Source of the DNA: Lottia gigantea
Taxonomy: Eukaryota > Mollusca > Gastropoda > Lottiidae
Length of the DNA stretch: 64,000 nt
Assembly: GCF_000327385.1 (NCBI RefSeq)
Contig: NW_008710867.1
Location: 369,268 to 433,267, forward strand
Direction of reading: 5' to 3'
In this document: positions 61,778 through 64,000 of the stretch, one piece after another
Layout: each line of letters starts with the position of its first letter
How positions within the stretch are numbered: the first letter of the stretch is position 1
Program-made: the position numbers and the translations under genes
The notes under the pieces: generated by a model
Told to the model about the DNA's origin: nothing
What the model saw: the letters and a program-made list of their open reading frames with translations, nothing else
The model's database searches: none

Positions 61778-64000
61778 ATGCCTTTGTGGAATATAGACCA
61801 AAGTGATATAAACTTAGGATTAAGCCTTGCTGCTGGGATTGGGATAGGAGTAGCAGGGACTTATCTCATCCAAAAGCTTGTGAGAAATGTTCAAGGTGAT
61901 GACCAAAAGGGTAAGTTACTTTGATGAAGATTTGAAAGCTATTCCCAAATATATTTGTTTTTTTTTTGGGACGAATAACGATTAGCATCAATGGGCCTTT
62001 TTGTTTTATGAAGCAAAATAAACAGCTAAATTTTCGATATCCATCGATATTATTAAAACGTTTTATTGCATCAGGGGGGGGAGCTGAAAGCCTGTGGGCC
62101 GCCTTGACGATTCTGTGGACGTACTCACCCAATTCACAACCAGTTCATCATTGTCCCTTTTTTTTTTTTTTTTAGATAAAAAGCCAGTCAATGTTGTCAA
62201 GCCCACCGCGGATATCTGGAAGCACGTTGACATATATAGTGGCGCAGAAATGCCCATGGATACAGCAAGAGAGTTGCCTCCCATAAAGCTGGAAGACACT
62301 GGACCTCCACCGTCGACCATCATGGCTGAATGTTTTAAACAAGCAGGCGATAAGCTGCGGAAACAGAAAAACTACTTGGAAGCCATTGCTGCTTATACCG
62401 ACGGTGCAGATTGTTGTCCAGCAGAGGAACGATTCTTGAAAGCAAAGATCTATAGATCCCGGGCTTCCGCCTATCAGGAAATGGTATGTATCACTTATTA
62501 TAGGTCTACCATTGGACCTTGATTCCTCGACATTTATGAATACCAAATGAATTACATTGGCGATATCTGCTTCCTATCTACGCCTAGGTGGCAGTGAAAA
62601 GGGGCCGGTTTTTCAAGGTAGTAAAACTTAACCAATACAGAAGTCCGAACCATTGATCAAAATTGAAAGGAAGAAGCAGAAGTTTCTTACTTTTGAAGAC
62701 CTAGACGACCCATTCTGTCACCCACAGCCTAAGAATGTGAATGATTACCATGAAAAGTTTCTGATTTTTCCAGGGAGATCGAGAAAATATAATCAAGGAC
62801 TGTACGCTGTCCTTAGCTCAATACAATGGAGACCAAGATGTCTATAGTAGGCGAGCCGCTGCCTATATGCATTTTGGAAAACTTCAAGAAGCTCTCGGTG
62901 GTAAGTGGGATTTTGTTGTTTTGTAGTAGCTTTCCACTGTTCATATATCTAGTTTCCTGGCAAACTAAGGAATCTTGATGAGGCAAGACACAAGAACAAT
63001 AATTGCCTTTTTGTGAATGGTCGGTTGGTTGGTAGATCACAATTTAGCATCCGCTTGCAGCTGACAGACCAAGATGCTGGTGCTCTGAATGCGACTGTTG
63101 GCTCGAAATATAACTTAATGACCGATTCTTCCTGTTGTGTTTACAGATTATGCCACCATTGCCTATATAGTGAGGTTCCCAGAGATCTCGTTACAAGGCA
63201 GAATTCAAGAAATAACCGAGGAACTGGCTCGGGTGCGTACCGCTGAATTGTGGGGGGTAAGTTGATTCTTCTTATACCACTTTATTACCAGGCTACTTAT
63301 AACATAGAGACCTATTTAGATTAGAGTCCTCGCTACTGTTCCGTTTTTAAAATATGGCCTAACTTGACTCATTACTTCGAGTTTCAAAAAATGGAATTTA
63401 CACTTTGAAGAATGGGCTCGCATCTGATTTTTCATCACTAGCGATCTTCAGGACCTCCAGGTCCCTCGATTTAGAGGAGATGAATCATTTCGCACCCAGA
63501 AATATTCAAGTTTGAAATAATTTTTCGTTACAGTTACATACTCATCCACCACCTCCCAAATATGTTGTGGACGAATTTTTGGAAAGATTCCATAATCACC
63601 CTTTGAAGGTCGTTGACGGGACTCCAGCGAGCCGCAATTTTTTCAGTCTGAAGCAAGCTGGTCCGAGTGCAGAAGTGGACTATAAGGACAGGTAAGATCC
63701 TCTGATTTTAATTTAGGAGGTCTTCAGTTGCGGCTTTGGTTGCTTAAAAAAACGGACATAAATTGATCATTAGGACATTAAAATGTTTAAACATTGTGAA
63801 GTGAAATATCATTTGAATATGTTTTCTATAATGATATGTTTGAATTCACAGAGCCCTTGTCCAAGCTCAAAGAGAATTTCTGGCAGGAAATATCCTGGCT
63901 GCCTTGCATCTGGAAGAAAAGCAAATTACTGACTCTACTAATCCAGAAAAGTACATGTTATTAAAGGCAACAGCTTTGTTCCTTTTTGGCTCCTCGAATG
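61778..64000 (+). CDS. TOM70-like mitochondrial import receptor, N-terminal part (runs off right edge)
   Basis: TOM70 is an outer-membrane receptor that takes preproteins from Hsp70/Hsp90. Exons 61778-61910, 62176-62483, 62774-62900, 63147-63256, 63534-63691 and 63852 to beyond 64000 join in phases 1, 0, 1, 0 and 2. An N-terminal anchor lies at about 12-34 (GLSLAAGIGIGVAGTYLI) followed by basic residues, as in TOM70. TPR1 is about 94-126 (DKLRKQKNYLEAIAAYTDGA), TPR2 about 133-165, TPR3 about 167-200. The segment HPPPPKYVVDEFLERFHNHP corresponds to the PSPQFIKSYFSSF region after the clamp TPRs of human TOMM70. Several residues of the chaperone-binding clamp are replaced (N to D103, N to S139, K to D169), so this may be a divergent paralogue. 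The C-terminal core is outside the window. Confidence 0.75.

Overview
The window looks like animal genomic DNA, most probably from a lophotrochozoan and perhaps a mollusc. The evidence is small phase-consistent exons with GT/AG borders, long AT-rich introns crowded with minisatellites and foldback repeats, metazoan-only gene families (DGK-theta, REC114, MFF, AIG1, TOM70) and one assembly gap (47305-47557). The phylum is an inference. No prokaryotic features and no retrovirus-like elements were recognised.

Layout. (1) 350-7664, minus: the amino-terminal half of a diacylglycerol kinase theta (three C1 domains, RA-type region), whose catalytic exons lie off the left edge. (2) 9367-12146, minus: a complete meiotic REC114 gene in six exons. 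(3) 12375-14302, plus: a complete mitochondrial fission factor (MFF) in four exons, head to head with REC114 across 228 bp that contain a perfect E2F-type site. (4) 15734-18804, plus: an AIG1/ADTRP-type gene with two alternative first exons, each carrying its own copy of the catalytic threonine. (5) 19424-34000: a gene-poor repeat block. It holds a roughly 300-bp tandem array with convergent tRNA-like modules, then thirteen different tRNA-like box A/box B modules in about 2.4 kb, then foldback (palindromic) elements in a 1975-bp tandem arrangement, then a four-copy 385-bp satellite. (6) 35116-59480, plus: a long gene with one I-set Ig domain and two alternative terminal exons. One gives a short membrane-anchored protein (437 aa), the other a 1697-aa Ser/Thr/Pro/Gln-rich protein; the two exons begin with a recognisably related 34-residue head. 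(7) 61778-64000, plus: the start of a divergent TOM70-like import receptor, running off the right edge.

How the genes relate: MFF and the TOM70-like gene both concern the mitochondrial outer membrane, REC114 is meiotic, and DGK-theta and AIG1 act on lipids. Nothing suggests an operon-like unit. The only clear regulatory linkage is the shared REC114/MFF promoter. The strongest leads are the tRNA-like cluster, the duplicated alternative terminal exons of the Ig gene, the duplicated first exons of AIG1, and the E2F site between REC114 and MFF.
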